The position numbers were made by a program, and so were the translations under genes. Below, piece after piece: positions 50,137-58,889 of a stretch of 64,000 bases of DNA. Position 1 is the stretch's first letter. The number at the start of each line of letters is the position of its first letter. This DNA is from an uncultured Pelagibacteraceae bacterium (GTDB taxonomy: Bacteria > Pseudomonadota > Alphaproteobacteria > Pelagibacterales > Pelagibacteraceae). Where the stretch lies: NCBI GenBank assembly GCA_902589705.1, contig CACITX010000001.1, positions 20,639 to 84,638 of the forward strand. The letters run 5' to 3'. A model generated the notes under the pieces. That model was not told the origin of the DNA and did not search any database. It worked only from the letters and a program-made list of their open reading frames with translations.

Positions 50137-50211
50137 TTAAAACTGTATTTATTATAATTAAAGTTTTAAAATAATTCACAAATTATTACTTTTAAATACT
50201 CCATTTTAAAT

Positions 50212-52239
50212 ATGCAAAAGAAACTAATAAAAGCGTTAATCTCATTAATTCTAGTTATACTTATTTATGTACTTTATGAAATGATCACAATTTCAACAAA
50301 AACTGTTAACAGAGACTCAATCTACTTTAATTTGAATAATATTAGAAATCCTCAAGTTAAAAAATTTATGAGAAATTTAGATAATTATTATGCTTCATTT
50401 CTCCTTAAAATAAGCAACTCTGCAAAATTATATTATGTAAATAAAGATATTAGAAATCAGCTTCCAGAGGAGATATTAATAAAAAAAACTGATAATTTTT
50501 CAAAAAATTTATACCCTTTAAAAAATAATGGTTCTGATTGGCACAGAAATCATGCAGGCCATTCATCAATTAGATTTTCTGGGCTAACTCAAATTAATAA
50601 AAAAAATTTAGATAAACTATCGATAGCTTGGGAGTATACCTTAAACGGTGACAAACCTTACGATATTCAATCAAACGCAATAGTAGCTGAAGATAAAATT
50701 ATAATTCCAAGCTTTAATAAAGAAATTATTTGTTTAGATGCAAAATCAGGTAAATTTTTGTGGAAACATATTTTAAAAGACCAATCTCCAAGAAGAGGTA
50801 TGGTTTATGTAAAAGGTAAAACTAAAGAGAGCTCAAAAATATTTTTTTCATCGTATAAGAAACTTATTGCGTTAAATATTAATGATGGTTCACTAGACGA
50901 AAAATTTGGAAAAAAAGGAATAGTTAATCTTCCATCACCTTCTTTAACTTCTCCAGCAATTTTTAAAAGCAATTTAATTATTTCAACATCGGAACCTTCA
51001 TTAAATGTTTATGACATCAATACAGGAAAGTTTTTATGGAAATTTCTTTTAATGAAAGAGCAATCGAAAGAGAGAAATGGTGGAAAAAGATATGATTACT
51101 CAGGTGGAAATCCTTGGGGTGGTTTTTCGTTGGATGAGGAAAGAGGCATAGCTTTTTTAACAACTGGAAATGCAGGAAGATATTTTAATGGTGTGAATAG
51201 ACCTGGAAAAAATCAATATGCTAATTCTATAGTTGCAATAGATATATTAAAAAAAGAAAAAATTTGGGACTTTCAAGAAGTTAGGCATGATATTTGGAAT
51301 TTGGATATACCTGCCCCACCTATACTCGGCTCAATAACTAAAAAAGGTAAAAAAATTGATGTTGTTATCGCTGTAACAAAACTTGGTAATACAATTGTAC
51401 TTGATAGAGTTTCAGGAAAACCTATTTTTGATTTTCATTTAAAAAAAGCTCCAAGATCTAAATTGCCAGGAGAAAAAACTAATTTTTATCAACCAAATTT
51501 AAAATTGCCTAAACCATTCGCAAAACAAGTATTCGATTTAAACCAGGTTACAAATATAAGCACTGAAAGTAAAAAATATGTTTTAGAAAAAATTAAAGAT
51601 TATAATTATGGATTTTTTGAACCTTATCAAATTGGTAAAAAAAATATCCAATTTAATTTTCATGGTGGTGCTGAATGGTCTGGTGGATCATATGATCTAA
51701 GATCTGAAATGTTATATATCACATCATCAAATATTGCTTGGGAAGCAGAGGTTACCTTTAACGAAAAAAAAAATAAGTTTTCTCCAGAACCTTATTATAA
51801 ATATAATAGTAGCTTTAAAAGACTTTTAGATCAGTATGGTTATCCTGGCTCTAAACCGCCATGGGGTACAATTACTGCTATTAATTTAAATAATGGAAAG
51901 ATTAAATGGCAAAAGCCTTTTGGAGAATATACAGAGCTAACTAAAAAAGGTGTTCCTATAACTGGAACAGAAAATTACAGCGGTGTTACAGGAACCGAAT
52001 CTGACATTTTATTAGCAACTGGCACTTTAGATAAAAAATTTAGGATTTTAGATGCTGAAGATGGAAAAGAATTATGGTCATTTACTTTACCTTATATAGG
52101 ATCTAGTCCACCAATTACTTATGCTGTTGATGAAAAACAATATATTCTAATAAATGCCACTGGTAGTTTTTCCTTAAAAAAAGGGTACCCAGAATTGGTA
52201 GAATTTGGGAATAAAATTATTGTATTTGAGTTAAAATAG
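50212..52239 (+). CDS. PQQ-dependent quinoprotein dehydrogenase, membrane-anchored (glucose-dehydrogenase-like)
   Basis: 675 residues. One hydrophobic helix at about residues 7-25 anchors it; the rest faces the periplasm as a beta-propeller with W-motifs (LSIAWEYTL, GKFLWKHIL, GKFLWKFLL, KEKIWDFQEV, GKELWSFTL). GNPWGGFSLDEERGIAFLTTGNA and RHDIWNLDIPAPP (His near residue 358) follow the membrane glucose dehydrogenase family. The five-helix quinone-binding domain of E. coli Gcd is absent. Substrate unknown: sugar or polyol. First gene of the 50212-53500 plus-strand run. Confidence 0.8.
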   Translation: MQKKLIKALISLILVILIYVLYEMITISTKTVNRDSIYFNLNNIRNPQVKKFMRNLDNYYASFLLKISNSAKLYYVNKDIRNQLPEEILIKKTDNFSKNLYPLKNNGSDWHRNHAGHSSIRFSGLTQINKKNLDKLSIAWEYTLNGDKPYDIQSNAIVAEDKIIIPSFNKEIICLDAKSGKFLWKHILKDQSPRRGMVYVKGKTKESSKIFFSSYKKLIALNINDGSLDEKFGKKGIVNLPSPSLTSPAIFKSNLIISTSEPSLNVYDINTGKFLWKFLLMKEQSKERNGGKRYDYSGGNPWGGFSLDEERGIAFLTTGNAGRYFNGVNRPGKNQYANSIVAIDILKKEKIWDFQEVRHDIWNLDIPAPPILGSITKKGKKIDVVIAVTKLGNTIVLDRVSGKPIFDFHLKKAPRSKLPGEKTNFYQPNLKLPKPFAKQVFDLNQVTNISTESKKYVLEKIKDYNYGFFEPYQIGKKNIQFNFHGGAEWSGGSYDLRSEMLYITSSNIAWEAEVTFNEKKNKFSPEPYYKYNSSFKRLLDQYGYPGSKPPWGTITAINLNNGKIKWQKPFGEYTELTKKGVPITGTENYSGVTGTESDILLATGTLDKKFRILDAEDGKELWSFTLPYIGSSPPITYAVDEKQYILINATGSFSLKKGYPELVEFGNKIIVFELK

Positions 52240-52241
52240 TT

Positions 52242-52904
52242 ATGAAACAAAATTTTACATTACTTTTCGATTTAGATGGAACAATAGTCAACACAGCCCC
52301 TGACTTAATGGCAGCACATAATCATGTAATGAAAAAGTTTGGCCATGCAGAAAAAAAATTATCTGAGATTAAATCTTTAGCAGGAAGAGGAGCGTGGGTA
52401 ATGATGCAAAGATCTTTTAAAGAAGAAATAAAAGATGAAAAAATAAAAAAAGAGATGACAAGAGAATTTATTGATTTTTATGCAAAAAATATTGATCGAA
52501 ATAGTAAACCAATAAATGGAGTTTTAGAATTTTTAGAGTGGGCAAAAAATAAAAAGATATCAATGGCTGTATGTACAAATAAACAAGAAAGGTTAGCAGT
52601 GGATCTTTTAAAAAAATTAGATATGAGCAAGTACTTTGAATGTATTGCTGGTGCTGACACATTTGAATTTAATAAACCTGATCCAAGACACTTAACGAAT
52701 GTTGTAGAAATAATCGGTGGTGATTTAAAAAAAACCATTATGGTTGGGGACAGCGAGGTAGATGCAAACTCTGCTCATAATGCTAAATTACCTTTTGTAT
52801 TAGTAAAAGATGGCTACACAGAAAAAAATGAAAATGAAATAAAACATGATGAATTAATTTCTGATTTTATTGGTTTTGAAAAGATCATAGAAAAATATTT
52901 ATGA
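52242..52904 (+). CDS. gph: HAD-family phosphatase, phosphoglycolate phosphatase-like
   Basis: 220 residues of HAD superfamily subfamily IA. Nucleophile and acid are D10 and D12 in FDLDGTIVNT, the Thr motif is in MAVCTNKQ, and the metal-binding aspartates are in IMVGDSEVDANSA (about residues 166-178). Most similar to Gph, which removes phosphate from 2-phosphoglycolate; other small phosphosugars are possible. Two bases after the PQQ dehydrogenase; ATGA overlap with the exporter gene. Confidence 0.82.
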   Translation: MKQNFTLLFDLDGTIVNTAPDLMAAHNHVMKKFGHAEKKLSEIKSLAGRGAWVMMQRSFKEEIKDEKIKKEMTREFIDFYAKNIDRNSKPINGVLEFLEWAKNKKISMAVCTNKQERLAVDLLKKLDMSKYFECIAGADTFEFNKPDPRHLTNVVEIIGGDLKKTIMVGDSEVDANSAHNAKLPFVLVKDGYTEKNENEIKHDELISDFIGFEKIIEKYL

Positions 52905-53500
52905 TTTCATTTGCTCTTTTTTCTGCCCTATCTGCTTTCTATTTTACCATGTTTTTTACACCAGGACCTAATAATGCAATGCTGACTGCATCAGGTATGA
53001 AATTTGGTTTTGTAAGAACTTTACCTCATTTAATTGGAATACCACTAGGTCACATATTTCAAATTGGACTTACTTGTTTTGGTTTGGCTAATCTTTTTTT
53101 GCTCTACCCACAAATTCAATTTTACATGAAAATATTATGTTTCATTTATTTAGTTTATTTAGGATGGAAAATGATTGGATCATTTAGCATGGTTCAAAAA
53201 GAAACAGGAAGACCATTAAGATTTTATGAAGCTTCTTTGTTTCAATTTATTAATCCTAAAGCTTGGTCAATTGCTGTAACAGTTGCTTCAGGTTTTTTTC
53301 CTACCGAGGAAAATATTTTTGTTGGAGTGGCATTTGTGACAATTACAGCTGCTGTGATATGTTTCCCAACGATAAGTTTGTGGGCCTTATTTGGGAGCGG
53401 TTTGAGAAAATTTGTAACTGATGTTAAAATAAAAAAGTTTATTGAATATTTACTAGCAGTTTTATTAGTTTTGACTGGATTATTTATACTTTTTAAATAA
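52901..53500 (+). CDS. LysE/RhtB family exporter
   Basis: 199 residues with about six hydrophobic helices. The N-terminal motif FFTPGPNNAMLTASGMKFG (residues 18-36) is the LysE/RhtB signature, followed by YLVYLGWKMIGS and FINPKAWSIAV. Likely exports amino acids or similar small metabolites across the inner membrane; the substrate is not predictable. It overlaps gph by four bases. Confidence 0.87.
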   Translation: MISFALFSALSAFYFTMFFTPGPNNAMLTASGMKFGFVRTLPHLIGIPLGHIFQIGLTCFGLANLFLLYPQIQFYMKILCFIYLVYLGWKMIGSFSMVQKETGRPLRFYEASLFQFINPKAWSIAVTVASGFFPTEENIFVGVAFVTITAAVICFPTISLWALFGSGLRKFVTDVKIKKFIEYLLAVLLVLTGLFILFK

Positions 53501-53503
53501 TCT

Positions 53504-53532
53504 TTGATTTTTACACCCTGCTCTAATATAAA
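53504..53532 (+). promoter_or_regulatory. predicted sigma-70 promoter of prpB-prpC
   Basis: TTGATT (53504-53509), 17-base spacer, TATAAA (53527-53532). The predicted start lies at about 53539-53541, immediately before the prpB ATG at 53542, so the transcript would be leaderless or nearly so. Confidence 0.6.
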
Positions 53533-53541
53533 TCTCAACGA

Positions 53542-54438
53542 ATGCATTTTACTAAAAAAACAGTACAAGAAAAACGTTCAGACTTAATTAAAAATTTAAA
53601 ATCAAAAAAATTATTAAGATTTCCTGGAGCATACAACCCTCTTTGTGCAAAGCTTATAGCAGAAATAGGTTTTGATGGTGTTTACGTTTCTGGTGGTGTT
53701 ATGTCTAATGATCTTGGTTTGCCTGACATTGGATTGACAACCTTAGATCAAGTTAGTTATCGAAGTAGTCAAATAGCTAGAGTTACTGATCTTCCAACAG
53801 TCGTTGATATCGATACAGGATTTGGAAATTGTGAAAAAACAATTGAAGTTTTTGAGAGTAAAGGTTTAGCTGGATGTCATTTAGAAGATCAAATAGCTGA
53901 GAAAAGATGTGGTCACTTAGATAATAAGGAATTGGTACCTACAGATGAAATGGTAAAAAAGATTAAAAAGTCAGTGAAAGCTAGAAAAGATAAAAATTTT
54001 CTAATTATTGCAAGAACTGATGCTAATTCTGTTGAGGGACTAGATAAAACATTAGAGAGAATAAAAGCTTATGAAGAAGCTGGAGCTGATATGATTTTTC
54101 CAGAAGCAATGAAAGATGAAAGCGAATTTGAAAAAGTAAGAAAAGCAGCAAAAGGATACTTGCTAGCTAACATGACTGAATTTGGAAAATCTAAATTATT
54201 AGATAAAAAACAATTAGAAAATTTAGGTTATAACCTTGTAATTTATCCTGTGAGCACTCAACGTCTTGCAATGCAAAATGTAGAAATCGGTTTAAAATCA
54301 ATATTTAAAGACGGACATCAAAACAACATTATTGACAAAATGCAGACTAGAAAAAGGTTGTACGAGTTAGTAGAATATGAGAAGTACAATACACCTGATA
54401 AAAAAATTACTGATTTTTCTACAGAAGGGCATGAATAA
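53542..54438 (+). CDS. prpB: 2-methylisocitrate lyase
   Basis: Cleaves 2-methylisocitrate to pyruvate and succinate, the last step of the methylcitrate cycle for propionyl-CoA. Isocitrate-lyase superfamily: SGGVMSNDLGLPDIG near 50-64, VVDIDTGFGN with the metal aspartates, and the catalytic KRCGH at residues 121-125. It has 298 residues. No Shine-Dalgarno is present and no other start codon fits. Its stop overlaps the prpC start. Confidence 0.93.
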   Translation: MHFTKKTVQEKRSDLIKNLKSKKLLRFPGAYNPLCAKLIAEIGFDGVYVSGGVMSNDLGLPDIGLTTLDQVSYRSSQIARVTDLPTVVDIDTGFGNCEKTIEVFESKGLAGCHLEDQIAEKRCGHLDNKELVPTDEMVKKIKKSVKARKDKNFLIIARTDANSVEGLDKTLERIKAYEEAGADMIFPEAMKDESEFEKVRKAAKGYLLANMTEFGKSKLLDKKQLENLGYNLVIYPVSTQRLAMQNVEIGLKSIFKDGHQNNIIDKMQTRKRLYELVEYEKYNTPDKKITDFSTEGHE

Positions 54439-55562
54439 TGAGTGAAGAGATTAAAAAAGGTTTACTTGGTATAGTTGTTGATGAAACAACAATATCTCAT
54501 GTAGTGCCAGAATTAAGTGCACTAACATATAGAGGTTACACAGTTCAAGAGTTGTGCGATAAATGTGATTTCGAGGAAGTTGCTTATCTTGTTCTTAATG
54601 GCGAACTGCCAAATAAAAACCAGCTTAAAAAATTTATTAAACAGGAAAGATCAGAGAGAAAACTATCAAAACAAATATTAAGTGATATTAAAAAAATGCC
54701 TAAAAATGCTCATCCAATGGATGTGATTAGAACATGCGTGAGTTTAATGGCTTTAGAAGATAAAGATACGAAAGACAATTCTCCTAAAGCAAATATGAGA
54801 AAAGCAATGAGAATATTTGCTAAAACTCCTACTGCAGTTGCCGCTTATTTCAGATCAAGAAAAGGTAAAAGCATAATTTCTCCGAGTAAAAATTTATCTT
54901 TCTCAGAAAACTTTTTTAAAATGATGTTTAATAAAGTGCCAGATAAAGAAATAGTAAGAGCATTTGACATCTCTCTAATTTTATATGCTGAACATAGTTT
55001 TAATGTTTCTACTTTTACAGCTAGAACAATTACCTCAAGTTTGTCAGATTTACATGGAGCAATCACTGGAGCTATAGCTTCCTTAAAAGGTCCATTGCAT
55101 GGCGGTGCAAACGAAGCTGTGATGCACATGATGAAAGAAATAGGAAAACCAGAAAAAGCAAAAGCTTGGATTGAAAACGCATTAAACAAAAAGAAAGTTG
55201 TAATGGGATTTGGTCACAGAGTTTATAGAACAGGAGACTCTAGAGTGCCTACAATGAAACACTACATGTTCAAAGTAGCTAAACTTTTAAAAAAAGAAAA
55301 ATATACAAGAATGTATGAAATTTTAGAAAAAGTAATGTTAGAAAAAAAGAATATCCATCCAAATGTCGACTTCCCTTGTGGTCCAACATATTACATGATG
55401 GGAATAGATATTGATTTCTACACGCCGATATTCGTAATGTCTAGAATTACAGGTTGGTCAGCACACATTATGGAACAGCATGCATCTAATAAATTGATTA
55501 GACCTTTATCAAAATATAGAGGCGCCGAAGTTAGAGAAGTAATGCTTTTAAATCAAAGATAA
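54438..55562 (+). CDS. prpC: 2-methylcitrate synthase / citrate synthase family
   Basis: Condenses propionyl-CoA with oxaloacetate. Citrate synthase fold with PLHGGANEAVMHMMKEIG (about residues 219-236, catalytic His) and VVMGFGHRVYRTGDSRV (His and Arg of oxaloacetate binding). It has 374 residues, the PrpC length; adjacency to prpB supports methylcitrate rather than citrate synthase. No prpD or acnD follows in the window, so the dehydratase step is encoded elsewhere. One-base overlaps on both sides. Confidence 0.92.
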   Translation: MSEEIKKGLLGIVVDETTISHVVPELSALTYRGYTVQELCDKCDFEEVAYLVLNGELPNKNQLKKFIKQERSERKLSKQILSDIKKMPKNAHPMDVIRTCVSLMALEDKDTKDNSPKANMRKAMRIFAKTPTAVAAYFRSRKGKSIISPSKNLSFSENFFKMMFNKVPDKEIVRAFDISLILYAEHSFNVSTFTARTITSSLSDLHGAITGAIASLKGPLHGGANEAVMHMMKEIGKPEKAKAWIENALNKKKVVMGFGHRVYRTGDSRVPTMKHYMFKVAKLLKKEKYTRMYEILEKVMLEKKNIHPNVDFPCGPTYYMMGIDIDFYTPIFVMSRITGWSAHIMEQHASNKLIRPLSKYRGAEVREVMLLNQR

Positions 55563-55747
55563 TGTCTTTAACTAATTTTCTTCTTCTTTTAATCCTATCG
55601 ATTTTTACAACATATACTTTCATGAGCTGGAAAGGCATTGACAAGGGTCCAAAACTTAAAATTATTATTCAGTTTTTAGGATGGACCATTTTATTTTTTG
55701 TAATTGTTTTTGCTCTTAAAATTTTAGGAATAATTAACGAGTTTTAA
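55562..55747 (+). CDS. small two-helix membrane protein, unknown function
   Basis: 61 residues. Two hydrophobic segments (about 4-22 and 36-56) flank a short charged loop SWKGIDKGPKLK. I do not recognise the family. Its start overlaps the prpC stop (TAATG), so it is probably translated with prpC; the 3' end overlaps the convergent proW gene by 14 bases. Length and codon use look like its neighbours, and the clean two-helix pattern supports a real gene. Confidence 0.65.
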   Translation: MSLTNFLLLLILSIFTTYTFMSWKGIDKGPKLKIIIQFLGWTILFFVIVFALKILGIINEF

Positions 55748-56585
55748 TTATTTTTTGAGTTATTCTATCTAATATAATTGCCAGAATTACTATTCCTGTT
55801 CCACCAATAACGGCTGAACCAACATCTAATCTTCCTAGCGCAATATAAACAGTTAAACCTAATCCTCCAGCTCCAATTAAAGCTGCAATAACTACCATCG
55901 ATAAAGCTAACATTAACGTTTGATTAACACCCGCCATTATAGTTTTTAGAGATAAAGGTATTTCAATTTTCACAAGAATTAAAAACTTTGTTAACCCTAA
56001 ACTTGAACCAGCCTCTTTAAAACCCTTACCGACTTGTCTAATACCTAGATTGGTTAAACGAATTATTGGTGGAAGTGCAAATATAATTGTTGCAACAACA
56101 CCTGGAGTTAATCCAACTCCAAAGAGCATAACTACGGGTATTAAATAAACAAAACTTGGAATAGTCTGCATTATATCCAACACAGGACGTAAAATAATTT
56201 CAAATGTATTGCTTCTAGAAGCTAGAATTCCTAATGGTATCCCGATTAACATGCAAAATAATACAGCGGTAAATATCATAGCAAGTGTAGTCATGCTTTC
56301 AGACCAAAGGTCAACTAAATCTATAAAAACTAAACTAACAAAAGAAAAGATTGCAAACTTTAAACCGTTAGTCCTATAAGCAAAAAAAACAAATATTAAA
56401 AGAATTATTGGAAAAGGAATAAAATTAAAAAGAGAATCTAAACTATTAAGAACTGTGTCTATTGGTGCTGAAATCTTTTTAAAGAGTGGCCTTTGTTCAA
56501 ATAGCCACTCTTTAATATTTCCCTCTATCCATTCACCAATTGGAATGTATATTTCGTAATCTGATGGGGCTAATTTTAAACTCAT
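55734..56585 (-). CDS. proW: glycine betaine/proline-type ABC transporter permease
   Basis: Inner-membrane permease of the OpuA/ProU class. It has 283 residues: an N-terminal amphipathic region (IPIGEWIEGNIKEWLFEQRPLF), then six or so helices with the EAA-type loop GFKEAGSSLGLTKFLILVKIEIPLSLKTIMAGVNQTLMLALSMVVIAALIG near residues 190-240. It follows proX by 18 bases. The ATPase gene (proV) that normally belongs to the set is not next to either gene; downstream DNA is occupied by the opposite-strand prp genes. Confidence 0.9.
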   Translation of the reverse strand: MSLKLAPSDYEIYIPIGEWIEGNIKEWLFEQRPLFKKISAPIDTVLNSLDSLFNFIPFPIILLIFVFFAYRTNGLKFAIFSFVSLVFIDLVDLWSESMTTLAMIFTAVLFCMLIGIPLGILASRSNTFEIILRPVLDIMQTIPSFVYLIPVVMLFGVGLTPGVVATIIFALPPIIRLTNLGIRQVGKGFKEAGSSLGLTKFLILVKIEIPLSLKTIMAGVNQTLMLALSMVVIAALIGAGGLGLTVYIALGRLDVGSAVIGGTGIVILAIILDRITQKIIKTR

Positions 56586-56603
56586 TAAAATTAACCTTGA
56601 TCC

Positions 56604-57545
56604 TTACTTGATCCAACTATCAAACGTACTTTGATTAGCTTTTATCCATTCAGCTGCGTGTTTCTTAATAGCTTTTTCACTTTTCTCACCCTTGTTCATC
56701 TTCAAGTTCTGAGCAGCAATATCTCCAAGAGGTATAGAAGCTTTTTTAAGCATCTTTTCTACCTTTGGATTTGCTTTAAGAAAGTCTACATTCGCTGCTG
56801 GTCTAATATCATCAGCACCAAAACCTAAATTTACTTTAGACTTTGTCGCGTTAGCGATCTTAGTAGGTTTAGTTTTACTGTATGGAACTTCAATCCAAAC
56901 TACATCTTTACCAAGTTTTAAAGCACCAACAGTCCAGTTAGGTGTCCATGTATAAAATAGAATAGATTTTCCATTTTTGTATTTAGACACTGCATCTGCC
57001 ATCGAGGCTGAGTAGTCTGCTTTTACTGGATTGATAAAATCACCTAATCCAAGCTCGTCAAAATGTTTTGAAATAACTTTCTCACATCCCCAGCCTGGAG
57101 GGCAAGCAACCATGTCTGCTTTTCCGTCACCATTAGAGTCAAACTCCTTTGCGTGTTTTTTGATATCCATCACGCTCTTGATACCAAATTTATCTGCAGA
57201 TTTTTTATCGATTAAGTAACCTTGAGCTCCTCCACCCTTCATTACATAACCCACTGGTTTTACCTTACCTTTTGACTCAGAGATATAACCATCATGTGTG
57301 CCAAACCAGCCGTTAACCCAAAGGTCAACATCACCAGCAGTGGCTGCAACATAAAACACCTGTGGTTTCATCACTGTTGGGCCAGATACTTTGTAACCCA
57401 TCTTCTCTAAAGCTTGCTTGTAGATCTCAGCTTGGAAATAGCCTGTGTCCCAATCAGCTTTACCCATTTTTATCTCACTAGCAGATACAACACTACTAAT
57501 AGATATGGCTGTAATTATAGATACTAAATATTTTAAATATTTCAT
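56604..57545 (-). CDS. proX: glycine betaine/proline-type ABC transporter substrate-binding protein
   Basis: Periplasmic binding protein of 313 residues from the ATG at 57543-57545, which has a textbook AGGAGGACAT upstream. Signal peptide MKYLKYLVSIITAISISSVVSA, cleavage after residue 22. The ProX/OpuAC body contains WVNGWFGTHDGY, the DSNGDGKADMVACPPGWGCE block (also in E. coli ProX) and aromatic residues (FYTWTPNW) for quaternary-amine binding. Probable substrates are glycine betaine, DMSP or related osmolytes; the specificity is inference. First gene of its unit. Confidence 0.92.
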   Translation of the reverse strand: MKYLKYLVSIITAISISSVVSASEIKMGKADWDTGYFQAEIYKQALEKMGYKVSGPTVMKPQVFYVAATAGDVDLWVNGWFGTHDGYISESKGKVKPVGYVMKGGGAQGYLIDKKSADKFGIKSVMDIKKHAKEFDSNGDGKADMVACPPGWGCEKVISKHFDELGLGDFINPVKADYSASMADAVSKYKNGKSILFYTWTPNWTVGALKLGKDVVWIEVPYSKTKPTKIANATKSKVNLGFGADDIRPAANVDFLKANPKVEKMLKKASIPLGDIAAQNLKMNKGEKSEKAIKKHAAEWIKANQSTFDSWIK

Positions 57546-57670
57546 ATGTCCTCCTAATTTCCTCAATTTTTTTGTAACATGTATAGGTTGAGAATGTAAC
57601 CGTAGTTCAACTAAAAAGTGAATTATGGAAGATATGCTTACGATTTGTAGAGATTAGCTTATTTTGTTTT
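57546..57670. other. spacer upstream of proX
   Basis: About 125 bases between the proX start and the zur stop, both on the minus strand. It contains the strong Shine-Dalgarno of proX. Several weak -10/-35 candidates exist, but none stands out, and I see no riboswitch-like structure or terminator hairpin with a T run. Confidence 0.3.
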
Positions 57671-58063
57671 TTATTTACACTTTTTACACAAACCAAAAAA
57701 TTCTAAATTAAATCTTTTATACTTAGTTCCTTTTTTATCACTAAAATTTGTTAAATATTTTGTAAGTTTAGCATCGTTAATTTCATCAACCATTTCACAA
57801 CTTTCACAAATTGAAAATGCTGTAGCTTTTGAAATTTCACAATTTGAATTTCTACATGCAACAAAAGCATTTTTACTTTCAATTTTATGAATTTTACCCG
57901 TCTCAACTAATTTATCTAATGCTCGATAAACTTGAGGTGGAGCTTTAATTCCTTTCTTTTGAACACTAAAAAGTATTGTGTATGCTTTTAATGGTTCTGA
58001 AGATTTATCAATTAAATCAAAAATGATTTGTTGATTTTTTGAAAGATTATTTTCTTTGTACAT
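57671..58063 (-). CDS. zur: Fur-family regulator, probable Zur
   Basis: 130 residues. N-terminal winged-helix region LSKNQQIIFDLIDKSSEPLKAYTILFSVQKKGIKAPPQVYRALDKLVETGKIHKI; C-terminal dimerisation part with two CxxC pairs (C86/C89 and C126/C129) for the structural zinc site. Gene context decides Zur over Fur: it is the last gene of znuC-znuB-zur, and two Zur-box-like palindromes lie upstream of that unit. Would repress zinc uptake when zinc is sufficient, including its own gene. Confidence 0.85.
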   Translation of the reverse strand: MYKENNLSKNQQIIFDLIDKSSEPLKAYTILFSVQKKGIKAPPQVYRALDKLVETGKIHKIESKNAFVACRNSNCEISKATAFSICESCEMVDEINDAKLTKYLTNFSDKKGTKYKRFNLEFFGLCKKCK

Positions 58064-58085
58064 TTCTTATTTTACTTGTTTATCA

Positions 58086-58889
58086 TTAATTTTTCAATTT
58101 AATCGATTGCTTGATATTTAATAGTGAAAGTATGAATAAAAATAAGGAAGCTGCTATAATTGATGGACCTGAGGATGTATTAAATTCTAATGAAGTAAAC
58201 AAACCTAAAAGTACTGATAATAACCCGCCAAGTATTGAATAGATGACCATATTCTGTGGGCTTGAAGAAATATTTCTAGCCATTGCGGCTGGTATGATTA
58301 ACATTCCTGTAATTAACAATAATCCAACCATTTTAATTGAAATAGCAATAATCCCAGCCATTAAAATTGTGAAAATAGCTTTAGCTCTATCAGGATTTAA
58401 ACCTTCGGCTTCTGCTAATTCATAATTTACTGTTGATGCAAATAAAGGTTTCCAAATTAATTTTAGAATAAGAAGAATTAATGGACCTCCTATCCATATA
58501 ATTAATAAATCATCCACTGTAACTGCAAGTATATCTCCAAATAATAATCCCATTATATCAAACCTAATGAATGTTAAAAAACCAATAACTACTAGTCCAA
58601 CTGCTAAAGATGAATGAGCTAAAAGTCCTAATAAAGCATCTCCAGGTAGATTAGTTTTTTTTTGAAGCTGAATTAAAATTAATGCAATTAAAGATGAAAT
58701 TATAAATACTGAAAAAGCAATATTAAACTCTAAAGTATAAGCTAAGGTTACCCCAAGTAAAGCTGAATGTGCAAGAGTATCACCGAAATAAGATAATCTT
58801 CTCCATATAACAAAACATCCGAGAGGTCCTGTTACAATTGCAATACCAAGTCCAGCTATTAAAGCTCTTATAAAAAAATCATCTAACAT
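58086..58889 (-). CDS. znuB: zinc ABC transporter permease
   Basis: Inner-membrane permease of the ABC-3 family. It has 267 residues and about eight hydrophobic helices; GCFVIWRRLSYFGDTLAHSALLGVTLAYTLEFNIA near residues 24-58 and LLITGMLIIPAAMARNISSS near 190-209 are family hallmarks. It directly follows znuC with no gap and precedes zur by 22 bases. Confidence 0.93.
   Translation of the reverse strand: MLDDFFIRALIAGLGIAIVTGPLGCFVIWRRLSYFGDTLAHSALLGVTLAYTLEFNIAFSVFIISSLIALILIQLQKKTNLPGDALLGLLAHSSLAVGLVVIGFLTFIRFDIMGLLFGDILAVTVDDLLIIWIGGPLILLILKLIWKPLFASTVNYELAEAEGLNPDRAKAIFTILMAGIIAISIKMVGLLLITGMLIIPAAMARNISSSPQNMVIYSILGGLLSVLLGLFTSLEFNTSSGPSIIAASLFLFILSLLNIKQSIKLKN

Noticed and set aside
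57546..57670. Riboswitch upstream of proX
   Set aside because: The spacer is about 125 bases with no recognisable paired core; only a Shine-Dalgarno stands out.
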